Source: Scytonema hofmannii PCC 7110
GTDB taxonomy: Bacteria > Cyanobacteriota > Cyanobacteriia > Cyanobacteriales > Nostocaceae
Direction of reading: 5' to 3'
Length of the DNA: 64,000 nucleotides
Assembly: GCF_000346485.2 (NCBI RefSeq)
Contig: NZ_KQ976354.1
Location: 2,238,181-2,302,180 of the forward strand
Shown here one piece after another: positions 50,498 to 59,877 of the stretch. The translations under genes were made by a program, and so were the position numbers. The notes beneath the pieces are model-generated. The model made no database searches. It saw only the letters and a list, made by a program, of their open reading frames with translations, and had not been told where the DNA came from. Every line of letters begins with the position of its first letter. Position 1 is the stretch's first letter.

Positions 50498-52285
50498 TTA
50501 CTTCTGTTTTAAAGGAATCTGAAGGATAAACTCTGTTCCTAAATCGGGTTTTGAAACACAGTAAAGTGAGCCATCATGTTTTTCTGTCACAATTTGGTAA
50601 CTAATGGACAAGCCCATTCCAGTTCCTTTACCCACAGGCTTTGTTGTGAAAAAAGGATCGAAAATTCGCTGACGAATATTTTCAGTCATGCCCAGTCCAT
50701 TGTCAGCAATGTGAATAAAAACTTGGTTATGTATTACTTCAGTACGAATGTAAATTTGAGGACTGTTATTTTGTTTTTCGTCTCCTTCAAATGACCAAAA
50801 ACCAATGGAGAAAGCCTCTTCCAAAGCATCAATGGCATTACTCAAAATATTCATAAATACTTGATTCAACTGTCCGGGGTAGCATTCCACCAATGGTAAG
50901 TCGCCATATTCTTTAATAACTTGAATTTGGGGATAAGAACTTTTCCCTTTGAGCTTGTGTTGTAAAATCATTAACGTACTATCAATACCATCATGGATAT
51001 TAACCTTTTTCATTTCGGATTCATCCATGCGGGAAAATGTGCGAAGAGATGCTACAATTGACTGGATGCGTTCTGTGCCAACGCGCATTGAGGATAGAAG
51101 TTTAAGTAAATCTTGTTGTATAAATTCCAGGTCGATCGCTTCTGCTTGTTTCTGAATCTCTAAATGTGGAATTGGGTAATGTTTCTGGTAAAGAGCTAGC
51201 AATTCTAGAATTTCGTGGCTGTATTGATTGGCGTGAGAGAGGTTGCCATGAATAAAGTTCACAGGATTATTAATTTCGTGAGCGACTCCAGCTACTAGTT
51301 GTCCCAAACTAGACATTTTTTCACTGTGGATCATCTGCATTTGCGTTTGCTGAAGTTCCTGTAAAGTGCGCGTCAATTCTTCGGCTTTCTCCTTAAGTTG
51401 TGCTTCGGAACGACGCATGGCTTCTTCTGCATGATAGCGCTCGGTTAAGTCACGGCTTAATCCAAGTACTCCAAACACTTTTCCATCTAAGTCGTATAAA
51501 GGATTTTTACGGATATCGAAGATACGTAGCGAACCATCTGCGATTGTCGCAGGATCGAAGGAGTTACATACAGGTTTACCAGCTAACGCCGTGCGATCGT
51601 CAGCGCGGAATCCTCGAATGCCTTTTGCTGAATTTCCAAAGACAAGTTCTTCAGAAAAACCTAACTCCAGATCGTCTTTGCCAAGAATCTCTTCCACAGT
51701 TTTCCCAATTGCGGCTGCATAACTCCGACTGGCTAGGATGTAACGAAAGTTTGTGTCTTTGGCAAAAATCCAGTCCGGGGTAGAATTCAGCACTGCTTGC
51801 AGCAAGCAGGATTGATAGTCAGTTTGTTGTAAAACTTGCTGTAATGCGATTTCGGCTTGCTTGCGTTCGCTAATATCCATGACAGTACCCACAAGTTTGA
51901 TGACTTGTCCGGATTCATCTGCTTGGGATTCTCCGATGATGTTAAGATAACGCAGGGAACCATCAGGACGGTAAATGCGTAAGTCAAAATTAAAAGTAGT
52001 GGGTTGAGCGATCGCTTGTTCTAGTTTTTTTTGCCAAACAAGTAAGTCGTCTGGGTGAATTTGCTGTTTGTGTTCGTGGGGCGGTGGTGCTTCTGGTCTA
52101 GGTTCCAAACCAAAAATACGGAAGACTTCTTCTGACCAAATAGTGATTTGGGTGGCAACATCTATTTCCCAATTACCAATGTGAGCAATTCTTTGAGCTT
52201 CTTGCAATCGCTGTTGGCTCTGACGCAACGCAATTTCTGTCTCGGTTTCCTGGGTTGTATGCACGAAGTTATTGCTAATATCCAT
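50498..52285 (-). CDS. PAS-domain sensor histidine kinase
   Basis: A 595-residue soluble sensor kinase. PAS domain 1 spans about 25-145 (LQEAQRIAHIGNWEIDVATQ, with the PAC end RYLNIIGESQADESGQVIKLVGTVMDISERK). PAS 2 spans about 160-290 (NSTPDWIFAKDTNFRYILASRSYAA, GVLGLSRDLTER). A coiled coil precedes the kinase core. The phospho-His is in LGQLVAGVAHEINNPVNFIHGNL, followed by the N box (NILSNAIDALEEA) and G boxes (ADNGLGMTENI, GKGTGMGLSISYQIV). The GVAHEINNP type belongs to the HPK4-like group. No transmembrane segment is seen. The partner regulator is not next to it; the signal is unknown. Confidence 0.85.
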   Translation of the reverse strand: MDISNNFVHTTQETETEIALRQSQQRLQEAQRIAHIGNWEIDVATQITIWSEEVFRIFGLEPRPEAPPPHEHKQQIHPDDLLVWQKKLEQAIAQPTTFNFDLRIYRPDGSLRYLNIIGESQADESGQVIKLVGTVMDISERKQAEIALQQVLQQTDYQSCLLQAVLNSTPDWIFAKDTNFRYILASRSYAAAIGKTVEEILGKDDLELGFSEELVFGNSAKGIRGFRADDRTALAGKPVCNSFDPATIADGSLRIFDIRKNPLYDLDGKVFGVLGLSRDLTERYHAEEAMRRSEAQLKEKAEELTRTLQELQQTQMQMIHSEKMSSLGQLVAGVAHEINNPVNFIHGNLSHANQYSHEILELLALYQKHYPIPHLEIQKQAEAIDLEFIQQDLLKLLSSMRVGTERIQSIVASLRTFSRMDESEMKKVNIHDGIDSTLMILQHKLKGKSSYPQIQVIKEYGDLPLVECYPGQLNQVFMNILSNAIDALEEAFSIGFWSFEGDEKQNNSPQIYIRTEVIHNQVFIHIADNGLGMTENIRQRIFDPFFTTKPVGKGTGMGLSISYQIVTEKHDGSLYCVSKPDLGTEFILQIPLKQK

Positions 52286-52672
52286 AACCTAGTTATTCCA
52301 ATTGAATTGCAGTTATAGTCAAGAATGCGGTCTTCATGATGTTTGCCCCCGGCTAAAAATAAGGTTTCCTCCTGACTCACTTTTTAGTATGCCCACCTCA
52401 ATATATGCAATCTTATTTGAATTCTGAAAATTTTAACGAACCCCACCAAGTCCAGAGGAAAAAGATTCGTCGGCTCAGTATTGGTGCGTTTGTGTGCTAA
52501 AACTCCAACAAAAAAAGCGCCTGCAAACGTAGTACAAGCGCTATAAGCGGCACAATGCACTGGGGTTTTGTTAAACGAGCGCCTGCCTGAGTCTAAACTC
52601 GCAACTAGATCCCGATAAATTTTGGGTCTAGTTACAGCAAGCATTTTGTTGGCATCAGTAAAGTATTGTTGA
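52286..52672. other. spacer between sensor kinase and small secreted protein
   Basis: No convincing gene. The minus-strand frame at 52384-52707 overlaps the end of the next gene and has low protein likeness. Confidence 0.4.
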
Positions 52673-53002
52673 TTATTGCTCGAGCATTCCGAAACTACTG
52701 ATGTCACAACGCCCAGAGCTCACAACGTAAACGACGAACATCGGTTTATCTGTTGCTTTAGACAAGGAAACCGTAGCAAAAAGGCGATCGCGATCTGCTT
52801 TGGTAGCACTGGCGGGTAGTTGGAGTAAACCATTTACACAGGCACTACCTGAAAACCAAATCGTCACACTATCGGGAACATAGTTTTCCAATCGCCATGT
52901 CTTAGCGACTCCAGATAAAAATAAGGATTGTTGTGCTAATGCCGCTTGCTGCAAAGGTATAAAGCAGAGTATTGGTAAAAGAAAACGAGCGATATTTTTC
53001 AT
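52673..53002 (-). CDS. small secreted hypothetical protein, 109 aa
   Basis: Signal peptide MKNIARFLLPILCFIPLQQAALAQ (residues 1-24) is followed by a compact beta-rich domain with two Cys (SACVNG and GRCDI), which could form a disulfide after export. Stretches such as VPDSVTIWFSGS and ATVSLSKATDKPMFVVYVV alternate as strands. I do not recognise the family. It lies near the proline-rich secreted protein and might be exported with it, but the gap (112 bp) leaves this open. Confidence 0.6.
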   Translation of the reverse strand: MKNIARFLLPILCFIPLQQAALAQQSLFLSGVAKTWRLENYVPDSVTIWFSGSACVNGLLQLPASATKADRDRLFATVSLSKATDKPMFVVYVVSSGRCDISSFGMLEQ

Positions 53003-53114
53003 ATATTTTTATCCCAAACAGAAGAGAAACATCTTATTTCACAAAACTTTCTTCAATCCAGAGATGGAGACAAATCATTGATTAAAACTTTTAATACTGA
53101 TGATTTGTTTATTC

Positions 53115-54080
53115 TCAATCAGAAAGTAACAATTGAATTATTGGAGCGATCGCTCTGGGTATTGGTGTTGGAGTCGGGCTGGGAGATGGTGTTGGAGTCG
53201 GGCTGGGAGATGGTGTTGGTGTTGGTGATGGAGTCGGGCTAGGAGATGGTGTTGCTGAAAGAGAGATGATGGTGGCTCTATTTAAACCCAAACTTGTGTC
53301 ACAATCAATGCTTTGGCTCCTGTTTTCAATAATGTAGCTATAGGGAATTTGAGGATAAGCAACGATGGGATCAAAAACGCCCGTAGGATAACTAAGGCAA
53401 ATGTTTAACCTATCTTTTGGTTGATCGAGAACAATCGAATTAATAATCGAACCGCAAGCTGTATTTTTGCTAATTTTAGTTACAACAAAACCATTGGGTA
53501 CATTTGGAATAGTAGTTGTCCCAAATCCTCCTAAGGGATAAGCAGTGCAGACTTCTATGCCAGGAAGTGGCTGCTTGATTGTAAGTGTGGCATCATCAAG
53601 GGAACTGCAAGCAGAGGTAGTGGATTTACTGGTTACAACATAGTTACTAGGTACTAAAGCTCCTTTAGTTCCACCAGTAGGCAATATATAGTAGGAGCAT
53701 ATCTTTAAATCATTCCTGGGTGTGTCAATTACAACTGCATTCTCGCCAGTTGTACCACATGAGGCTGTGGTGTTACCAGTAATGACATAACCATTAGGTA
53801 AATTCGGAAGAACTGTACTCCATCCTATCCTGTAAGATTTGCACATTTTCAGACCTGGTTGTGCAGGAGCGATCTGAAGCTGTTGACTGCCATCACAGGA
53901 TGGCCAATCTGTAGCCGCGATGACTATATAATTATTGGGTATCTGTTGCTGCGAACAAATCGTAAGTGTCTGTGCATTAACTTCCTGCTTGCCTAATAGA
54001 ATACTGCTAATGAAGAACATGAAATAGACAAGATACCTTGCATTCCCTTTCACTAAAATAGTGTATATGAAATAACGCAT
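53115..54080 (-). CDS. secreted Cys-repeat protein with Ser/Thr-Pro tail
   Basis: A 321-residue exported protein. A signal peptide at about residues 10-36 (YLVYFMFFISSILLGKQEVNAQ) is followed by five repeats of about 45 residues, each with LKICSYYILPTGG-like text (LxxCxxYxxG...P.NYVVT..) and a pair of Cys residues, for example ICSQQQIPNNYIVIA and MCKSYRIGWST. The C-terminal 45 residues are a (S/T)P repeat (TPSPSPTPSPTPTP) ending AIAPIIQLLLSD. The tail may be an extended surface linker. I do not know the family; a role at the cell surface is inferred. Confidence 0.6.
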   Translation of the reverse strand: MRYFIYTILVKGNARYLVYFMFFISSILLGKQEVNAQTLTICSQQQIPNNYIVIAATDWPSCDGSQQLQIAPAQPGLKMCKSYRIGWSTVLPNLPNGYVITGNTTASCGTTGENAVVIDTPRNDLKICSYYILPTGGTKGALVPSNYVVTSKSTTSACSSLDDATLTIKQPLPGIEVCTAYPLGGFGTTTIPNVPNGFVVTKISKNTACGSIINSIVLDQPKDRLNICLSYPTGVFDPIVAYPQIPYSYIIENRSQSIDCDTSLGLNRATIISLSATPSPSPTPSPTPTPSPSPTPTPSPSPTPTPIPRAIAPIIQLLLSD

Positions 54081-54284
54081 ATTATATTTCTAAAATGTTG
54101 AATTAATTCCTTTGCTTTTCATTTTTGACAACGCTTAATCCGGTAACAAGTATTTTATAGTGCTTTTTACTAAAAAAGTAAATATTATACATAGATATTT
54201 TATCTATTTTTAGTTGTAACTTTATAAGCGGGCATCACAGACAAGGGAATGTAACCACCACTGATTAAATAGATGTGCGATCGC

Positions 54285-54380
54285 TTACTGTGGGCTTGAT
54301 ATCGGAAGTGCGATCGCAAACTCTGCTCCCTGTCCCAAAACAGAATTAACTTCAATCTTTCCTCCATGACGCTCAACGAC
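54285..54380 (-). pseudogene. relic of a histidine kinase C-terminus
   Basis: The minus strand reads VVERHGGKIEVNSVLGQGAEF and then AIALPISSPQ before TAA. This is the G3-like end of a HATPase domain. Nothing upstream continues it, so the gene has been lost except for this end. Confidence 0.7.
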
Positions 54381-54496
54381 AAGTAGCTAATTTTTAGTGG
54401 TTAGTTTTTAGTCGCTGCTCTCGGTAGAGCCACGAGTTATTCACTAACCATTAACCATGAAAAACTAATAATCAACAACCAATGACCTTCCAAGCT

Positions 54497-55366
54497 CTAA
54501 GCCGCATCTGTCTGTTGTAGCACAAAGTCGAACTCGGCTGTATAGAAAGGTTTGCTTTGATTGTATGCGTTGAGTTTGTCGAGTGTCTCATGTTTTTGCA
54601 GCTTAATGATGGCAGATCTGACCGCGAACGTTGTATCTGAATCGAGGTGCGGATCTCCATCAATATGAATTTGTGTAGTCAGGGGTATATAGCCTGCAGC
54701 ACTCAACTTAAAATGGATATGGGCTGCTCGTTGGGTATGTCGTCCCAAAAGCTGCAGCAGCTCACCGCACGGTCCGCTTGATGGGATAGTGTACCCTATT
54801 GGCACAACCGTTTCAAATGCGTAAGAGCCGTCCGAATTGGTTCTGAAACGACCTCGAAAGTTACCCTTTGCCTGGGATGCATCATGAAGGTCATAGAGTC
54901 CCTTTGAATTTGACTGCCAGACATCAAGAAGCGCATTGGCAATTGGTTTGTTGTTCAGGTCTAAGACGCGTCCTGATAGGAAGAGCGTATTGCCGTCGCG
55001 ATCAATTCCGAGGCGATCGCCCATGTTGCGCTCTGGCGCATCCGCTACATAGACAGGACCCTCCAGATTACTTTCAGTAGCTGTGCTACTCTTGTTATGC
55101 AATAGAACCACTAGCTCTGAGATTCCCAGCAAGTCGAGCAGCATATGAATTTCCCCATTCGGTATCTCTTTTGTGTAGCGATCTGCCCGAATGAGAAAAT
55201 CGCGCAAGAGCGATAACTCCTGTTCCGTCAGATTCACCTCCTGCACGAAGGCGTGCAGATGTCGAATAAGGCTGGTATAAATCTCGTAAAGGCGTGCATG
55301 AGTCTTGCCTTGATCACCGTGCTCAATCACGGCTTGAGTAATACTTTCGAGAGTAATGTTTCTCAT
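54497..55366 (-). CDS. intradiol ring-cleavage dioxygenase
   Basis: Non-haem Fe(III) dioxygenase that opens catechols between the hydroxyls to a muconate. The start is the ATG at 55366 (MRNITLESITQAV), giving 289 residues; the longer frame overlaps the next gene. Residues 1-95 form the helical dimer domain (TLESITQAVIEHG). The ligands are Y158 (GLYDLH), Y192 (PIGYTIP), H216 and H218 (RAAHIHF). FLSGRVLDLNNKPIANALLDVWQSN is typical of catechol or hydroxyquinol 1,2-dioxygenases. It is the last gene of a minus-strand operon with acyl-activating, HDO-like, hmgA and hppD genes, so it may act on a homogentisate-derived or related phenol. The exact substrate is unknown. Confidence 0.82.
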   Translation of the reverse strand: MRNITLESITQAVIEHGDQGKTHARLYEIYTSLIRHLHAFVQEVNLTEQELSLLRDFLIRADRYTKEIPNGEIHMLLDLLGISELVVLLHNKSSTATESNLEGPVYVADAPERNMGDRLGIDRDGNTLFLSGRVLDLNNKPIANALLDVWQSNSKGLYDLHDASQAKGNFRGRFRTNSDGSYAFETVVPIGYTIPSSGPCGELLQLLGRHTQRAAHIHFKLSAAGYIPLTTQIHIDGDPHLDSDTTFAVRSAIIKLQKHETLDKLNAYNQSKPFYTAEFDFVLQQTDAA

Positions 55367-55616
55367 CTTTATCTGCTTTAAGTACTTTAATTTTATCAAA
55401 CGAAGTTTGAGCTTGTTGCAACACGAATTGTGCCAACTGTTCCATCAACTCAAACTCGGCACAAAGAAGAGCTGCTTCGGCTGCTTCTTCGTGCAGTTTT
55501 AATGTCAAGTTATAGTGTGTTTGCCAAGAGTCAGCAGACAACAGAGCGATCCCAACTGTAAAATACTTAAGTGCTGGTTCATAAGCCGCAGCCGCCTTGG
55601 CTTTTCGTCCCGCCAT
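55323..55616 (-). pseudogene. fragment of a large kinase/ATPase protein
   Basis: The 97-residue frame (GRKAKAAAAYEPALKYFTVG, SADSWQTHYNLTLKLHEEAAEAALL, EQLAQFVLQQAQTSFDKIKV) matches a short helical-repeat section of the very large serine/threonine-kinase-AAA ATPase hybrid proteins of cyanobacteria. The start and the rest are missing, and the 3' end overlaps the dioxygenase in another frame. It is most likely debris between two operon genes, but could be expressed as a small peptide. Confidence 0.5.
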
Positions 55617-55630
55617 TAAATTCAGTTGCG

Positions 55631-57718
55631 CTAAATTTTATTTAGCGGTGTTGGCTCAAAATAGTGTTCGCGCAATACCCGACGCATTACCTTATTGGAA
55701 GCAGTGCGTGGCAAGGTATCAACAATCACAAGGTCGTGAATCTTGAATAGGGGATTGAGACGTTGCTTAATTGCTGCTTGTAAAGATATCATCAGCGCTG
55801 CTTTATCTTGTTGAACCTCCGGTGCAACGACCGCATAGATTACTAATCGGCTCGGTCCTCCTTGTGAAGGAGAAACTGCGATCGCAACACTTTCACAAAT
55901 TTCTGGTTCACCATTCAGAACTTGTTCAATCTCAGCCGAACTAACTTTAATACCGCCCAGGTTCATGGTATCATCTACCCGACCTTGAGCGCTGTAGTAG
56001 CCGTTAGGTAACCTTTCTATTTGGTCGCCATGACGGCGTAGAGGAATGGCGGAGGAGAGAACAGGAGTCTTTGCGAAGTAAACTTGGTGATGGTCTTTGT
56101 TCAATAACTGAGTAGACAACCCAATTGATGGAGGTACGATAAACGCCTCGCCTTTGTTAGCAGAATTTCCTTCTGTGTCAAGAATAACAAAGTCCAATCC
56201 CAAAGCAGGTGTGGTAAAAGTTGAAGGTACACAAGGCTGTACTAAAGTTCCAGTCATATAGCCTCCACCGATTTCTGTACCCCCGCAGTATTCAATAACG
56301 GGTTTATATCCAGCCAGGGACATTAAATACAGCATATCTTGAGGCTTAGAACACTCACCTGTCGAACTAAAAGCTTTTATAGCACTCCAGTCCAGCCCTT
56401 GCATGCAAGCAGTCGTTTTCCAGTGACTAACAAGACTGGGTACGACACCAAGTAAATTTACTTTAGTGTCTTGTATAAACTGACCATATTCTCGTTCTGT
56501 AGGCACTCCATAATAAAGTGCAATAGTCGCTCGATTCATTAAGCAAGCATAAATCAGCCAGGGTCCCATCATCCATCCTAAGTTACTATGCCAAGCGACT
56601 AGATCGCCGGGATGAATATCATGATGCAAATGACCATCAACAGCGCATTTAATGGGAGTGGTTTGCGTCCAAGGAATGGCTTTGGGTTCTCCTGTCGTAC
56701 CGGAGGAAAATAGGATATTGATGGCAGTCGCAGGATGGGCAAGGATAGCATCGAATTGATGGTTGGAACTGAGAAAATCTTCCCAAGTCAAATCGCCAGG
56801 ACGCAGTTTTAAAGATGCCAACAAGGAAACAGTCTCCCGATCCTCGTTCCCCATTTTAGTTTTTACAACAATTGCTCTCGGTGAATTGGCTGCTATAACT
56901 TTCTCATAGAGAGGCAACTGCTTGCCACCACGCAGAATATAGCTTTGGGTAAAGATTGCTTGAGCGTTAGATAGACGCAATCGCATAGCAATTTCTGTAG
57001 CCGCAAAACTGTCAGCTATGGAAACTACCACGCAACCAGCTTTAATAATTCCCAAGTAAATTGCCACAGATTCGGCTGTCATGGGCATCACGATGGCAAT
57101 AGTATCGCCAGCAAGAAAGCCAGCCTCCACCAATCCATTAGCAACTCGGTTAGTTAGAGATTGGAGTTCGCCATAAGTCATGGTAGAAATTGAACTACAA
57201 TCTGATTGGAACAGAATAGCTGGTGCATTAGCTGGTGCTGAAAAGCAACTTTCAATGATGTTAAATCGAGCACCTACCAGCCATTGCGAAGACTCAACTC
57301 CATTGCTCAAATCGATAATATGGCTGTACTTTTCTCGGAAGTGAATACCCAAATGTTGAATCACTATTTCCCAGAACTCAGCCCGATTTTGTGCTGACCA
57401 AGCATGAAGTTCTGGATAAGAATCTAGCCCCAGGGATTTCATTAAAGCAGCGATATTCGTTTCTTGAATTTGCTCTTTGGAAGGAAACCAAGCAGGCGGT
57501 AGTCCTTGACTGCTATCCCAATCGGAGAAGGTGGTTTTGTAGAAGAGTTCATGTAATGCAAAGGGATGACTGGGAGTGAGAATGTATTGCACTAAGTGCT
57601 GCCAGCAATCAGCAGGTTGTAATGAAGCAAGCCACTGATTGACCTGCGGCAGAATTGCGATCGCAGTCTTTGCTTCGACACCACAAGCGATAATTTGTTC
57701 TAGTGACAATTGCGTCCT
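55631..57718 (-). CDS. AMP-dependent acyl-activating enzyme
   Basis: A long acyl-CoA synthetase/acyl-activating enzyme of the plant AAE17/18-like type (near 700 residues, related to acetoacetyl-CoA synthetases). The likely start is the Met at 57718 (MRTQLSLEQIIACGVEAKT), giving 695 residues; the frame opens at 57787. Motifs: P-loop INILFSSGTTGEPKAIPWT, a His-rich patch HLHHDIHPGD, WHSNLGWMMGPWL, EYCGGTEIGGGY, the hinge GRVDDTMNLGGIKVSS and the catalytic Lys in LPRTASNKVMRR. It adenylates a carboxylic acid and transfers it to CoA. The neighbours suggest an aromatic acid. It sits between the HDO-like gene and the dioxygenase. Confidence 0.8.
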   Translation of the reverse strand, partial: RTQLSLEQIIACGVEAKTAIAILPQVNQWLASLQPADCWQHLVQYILTPSHPFALHELFYKTTFSDWDSSQGLPPAWFPSKEQIQETNIAALMKSLGLDSYPELHAWSAQNRAEFWEIVIQHLGIHFREKYSHIIDLSNGVESSQWLVGARFNIIESCFSAPANAPAILFQSDCSSISTMTYGELQSLTNRVANGLVEAGFLAGDTIAIVMPMTAESVAIYLGIIKAGCVVVSIADSFAATEIAMRLRLSNAQAIFTQSYILRGGKQLPLYEKVIAANSPRAIVVKTKMGNEDRETVSLLASLKLRPGDLTWEDFLSSNHQFDAILAHPATAINILFSSGTTGEPKAIPWTQTTPIKCAVDGHLHHDIHPGDLVAWHSNLGWMMGPWLIYACLMNRATIALYYGVPTEREYGQFIQDTKVNLLGVVPSLVSHWKTTACMQGLDWSAIKAFSSTGECSKPQDMLYLMSLAGYKPVIEYCGGTEIGGGYMTGTLVQPCVPSTFTTPALGLDFVILDTEGNSANKGEAFIVPPSIGLSTQLLNKDHHQVYFAKTPVLSSAIPLRRHGDQIERLPNGYYSAQGRVDDTMNLGGIKVSSAEIEQVLNGEPEICESVAIAVSPSQGGPSRLVIYAVVAPEVQQDKAALMISLQAAIKQRLNPLFKIHDLVIVDTLPRTASNKVMRRVLREHYFEPTPLNKI

Positions 57719-57744
57719 CATCCCCCTTGTCCTCCTTATCTCCC

Positions 57745-58665
57745 TCATCCCTCCATTCCAAGACGATCTGCCTCCAACCCATCCCAAAAAACGGCAATGG
57801 CATCAAGAATTTCTCGTCCTCCCTGGATGAACTCGGCTTGGTCAAAGTCAGCTTGAAAATAAACCGCTTCAAGCTCCTCCAGAGTGTGTCCGGCGTGTTG
57901 CATCTCGACACGATTGTGCCAACTGAAGAATGCTAAACGCAAGTTCGGGTATCGTGCTTGCTTAATGCGCGTGAGTCCTTCCTCCAATTCCTGCCAGAAG
58001 CCTGCTGCTGCCCAGTTTTCCACTGCAAAGCTAGCACCCTCAGCTATATATGGGTCATCACTTCCATAAAGACGTTGCAGTTCATTGCAGAAGTGCAAGG
58101 TGGTAGAACTTCCGTGCTTGCGTTTGCCAATGTCTTTGTAGTGTAACCCCAAACCCTCAGCTAAATTGACCAGCCATTCAAAATGTGCGGCGCGGAAACG
58201 ACAAATGCCACCGTCCACTGTACCCTCGGTACTGACTAATTCAGGATCACCTTCTCGATCCTTGTCCTCTTCAGTCTGACCCATGTTATTGCCAATTGAT
58301 TGCTCTAGCTTGCGATAAATGACGCCTAGTTCGTTCAGCAATATCTCGCGACTCTTTCGCGACTGCTCAAGGGTGGGCGAGTTAATGGCTTTTAACAGTG
58401 CTGCTATGAGGAATTGATTGGAGAACACCGAAAATTGCTGAATAAAGTAACGCAATTCTTTCTCTGTGGCTGTACCGTTAGAAAACCAACGAGTATAGGT
58501 GTTGTTGGTGATAATGCGGTGTTGTAACAATTCTTGATTGATTTTGGTGAGGAAATCTTGGAAATTGTCTACTTGTTTTTGAGTTAATTCGCCTTGATGC
58601 GATCGCTTTTCGATGCGAGCGGAGATGGTTAAAGAAGTTGGGGTATTCACGTGAATAAAAGTCAT
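57745..58665 (-). CDS. haem-oxygenase-like diiron oxidase candidate (second HDO)
   Basis: A 306-residue helical protein from the ATG at 58665 (MTFIHVNTPTSLT); the frame opens at 58698. It has the ligand order of the haem-oxygenase-like diiron enzymes (CADD/UndA type): E112 in LLNELG, H161 in AAHFEW, E216 in FAVENWAA, then H250, E254 and H257 in the HNRVEMQH motif. The last is H-x3-[DE]-x2-H with Glu in place of the usual Asp. Other conserved-looking text is RWFSNGTATEKELRYFIQQF. It should activate O2 and act on a fatty or aromatic acid, given its place between hmgA and the acyl-activating enzyme. The family label is inference; no substrate is known. Confidence 0.6.
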   Translation of the reverse strand: MTFIHVNTPTSLTISARIEKRSHQGELTQKQVDNFQDFLTKINQELLQHRIITNNTYTRWFSNGTATEKELRYFIQQFSVFSNQFLIAALLKAINSPTLEQSRKSREILLNELGVIYRKLEQSIGNNMGQTEEDKDREGDPELVSTEGTVDGGICRFRAAHFEWLVNLAEGLGLHYKDIGKRKHGSSTTLHFCNELQRLYGSDDPYIAEGASFAVENWAAAGFWQELEEGLTRIKQARYPNLRLAFFSWHNRVEMQHAGHTLEELEAVYFQADFDQAEFIQGGREILDAIAVFWDGLEADRLGMEG

Positions 58666-58685
58666 AATATTTACACAACAAAATA

Positions 58686-59843
58686 TCAAGCAATCCAACT
58701 ATAGGCGTAGTCTTTGTCCTCCAATGCCAGGGCTTGTTTTGTCAGCTGCAACGGACGAAAGGTATCAATCATCACAGCTAGTTCATTAGTTCGCTCTTTC
58801 CCAATCGAACCCTCGTACATTCCTGGATGAGGACCGTGAGGAATACCACTAGGATGAATGGTAATTGATGATCGCTCTATCCCCTTACGAGACATAAAGT
58901 TCCCGGATACATAGTAAATCACTTCATCCGAATCAACATTGGAATGGTTATAAGGAGCCGGAATTGCTAGAGGGTGATAATCAAAAAGGCGTGGCACAAA
59001 GGAACAGATAACAAAGCCAGGAGCCTCAAAGGTTTGATGTACTGGAGGGGGCAGGTGAATTCTGCCCGTGATGGGTTCAAAGTCCTCAATATTAAATGCG
59101 AAAGGATAGAGATGCCCATCCCATCCCACAACATCTATAGGATGATGGTGATAGAGATAGCTAATAATTCTATCTCTGGTTTTGACCCGCACCTCAAATT
59201 CCCCTACTTCGTCATGGGTTACCAAATCCTCTGGCGGACGAATGTCGCGTTCATTATAGGGAGAGTGTTCGAGAAATTGTCCGTACCGATTGACATATCT
59301 TGCTGGTGGCTCTATGTGTCCGCTTGCTTCAATGACAAGCATTCGCTGCTCTACACCTGCATCCGGTATAAGACGCCACAGCACTCCCGCCGGAATGACT
59401 AAATAATCTCCTACTTGATAGTGTAGAATACCATACTGGCTTTCTAATACACCACTGCCATCATGGATGAAGATCGCTTCATCACCGTGAGCACATCGAT
59501 ACCAGTACAACATTGGCAATCTGGGTCGAGCAATTGAAATGCAAACATCTGCATTTGCCATCAACGGGACACGTGCCTCCACAGCATCTGCCCCCGATTC
59601 TACGGTTGCTGTGCGTAGATGGCGGTGACACAAGGGACTAGATTCTTCATAGGACACATTTACCGTCCTCTCTAACAAAATTTTCTGTATTTCTGTAGGT
59701 GGACGTAAATGGTAAAGCAAGGACTGAACACCTGAAAAACCTCGCATCCCGATCAATTCTTCATGGTATAAAGAACCATCAGGTTGACGAAATTGAATGT
59801 GTCGCTTGTGGGGAATTTTTCCTAATTTATAGTAGAAAGTCAT
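58686..59843 (-). CDS. hmgA: homogentisate 1,2-dioxygenase HmgA
   Basis: Fe(II) enzyme that opens homogentisate to maleylacetoacetate. The 385-residue protein has MTFYYKLGKIPHKRHIQF, the central cupin HGDEAIFIHDGSG, LIPAGVLWRL-like cupin strands, and the Fe-site region HPSGIPHGPHPGMYE. Length is slightly short of the bacterial norm (about 430). The RYVNRYGQFLEHSPYNERDI and VDVVGWDGHLYPF blocks are diagnostic of the family. It lies 34 bp after hppD and 20 bp before the HDO-like gene in one operon. Confidence 0.88.
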   Translation of the reverse strand: MTFYYKLGKIPHKRHIQFRQPDGSLYHEELIGMRGFSGVQSLLYHLRPPTEIQKILLERTVNVSYEESSPLCHRHLRTATVESGADAVEARVPLMANADVCISIARPRLPMLYWYRCAHGDEAIFIHDGSGVLESQYGILHYQVGDYLVIPAGVLWRLIPDAGVEQRMLVIEASGHIEPPARYVNRYGQFLEHSPYNERDIRPPEDLVTHDEVGEFEVRVKTRDRIISYLYHHHPIDVVGWDGHLYPFAFNIEDFEPITGRIHLPPPVHQTFEAPGFVICSFVPRLFDYHPLAIPAPYNHSNVDSDEVIYYVSGNFMSRKGIERSSITIHPSGIPHGPHPGMYEGSIGKERTNELAVMIDTFRPLQLTKQALALEDKDYAYSWIA

Positions 59844-59877
59844 AGGCTCATCTCCTCTATCCCCCGTATCTGGTGCA

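Noticed and set aside
52384-52707. Minus-strand frame of 107 residues
   Set aside because: It overlaps the end of the small secreted protein gene, has no start signal and an unlikely composition.
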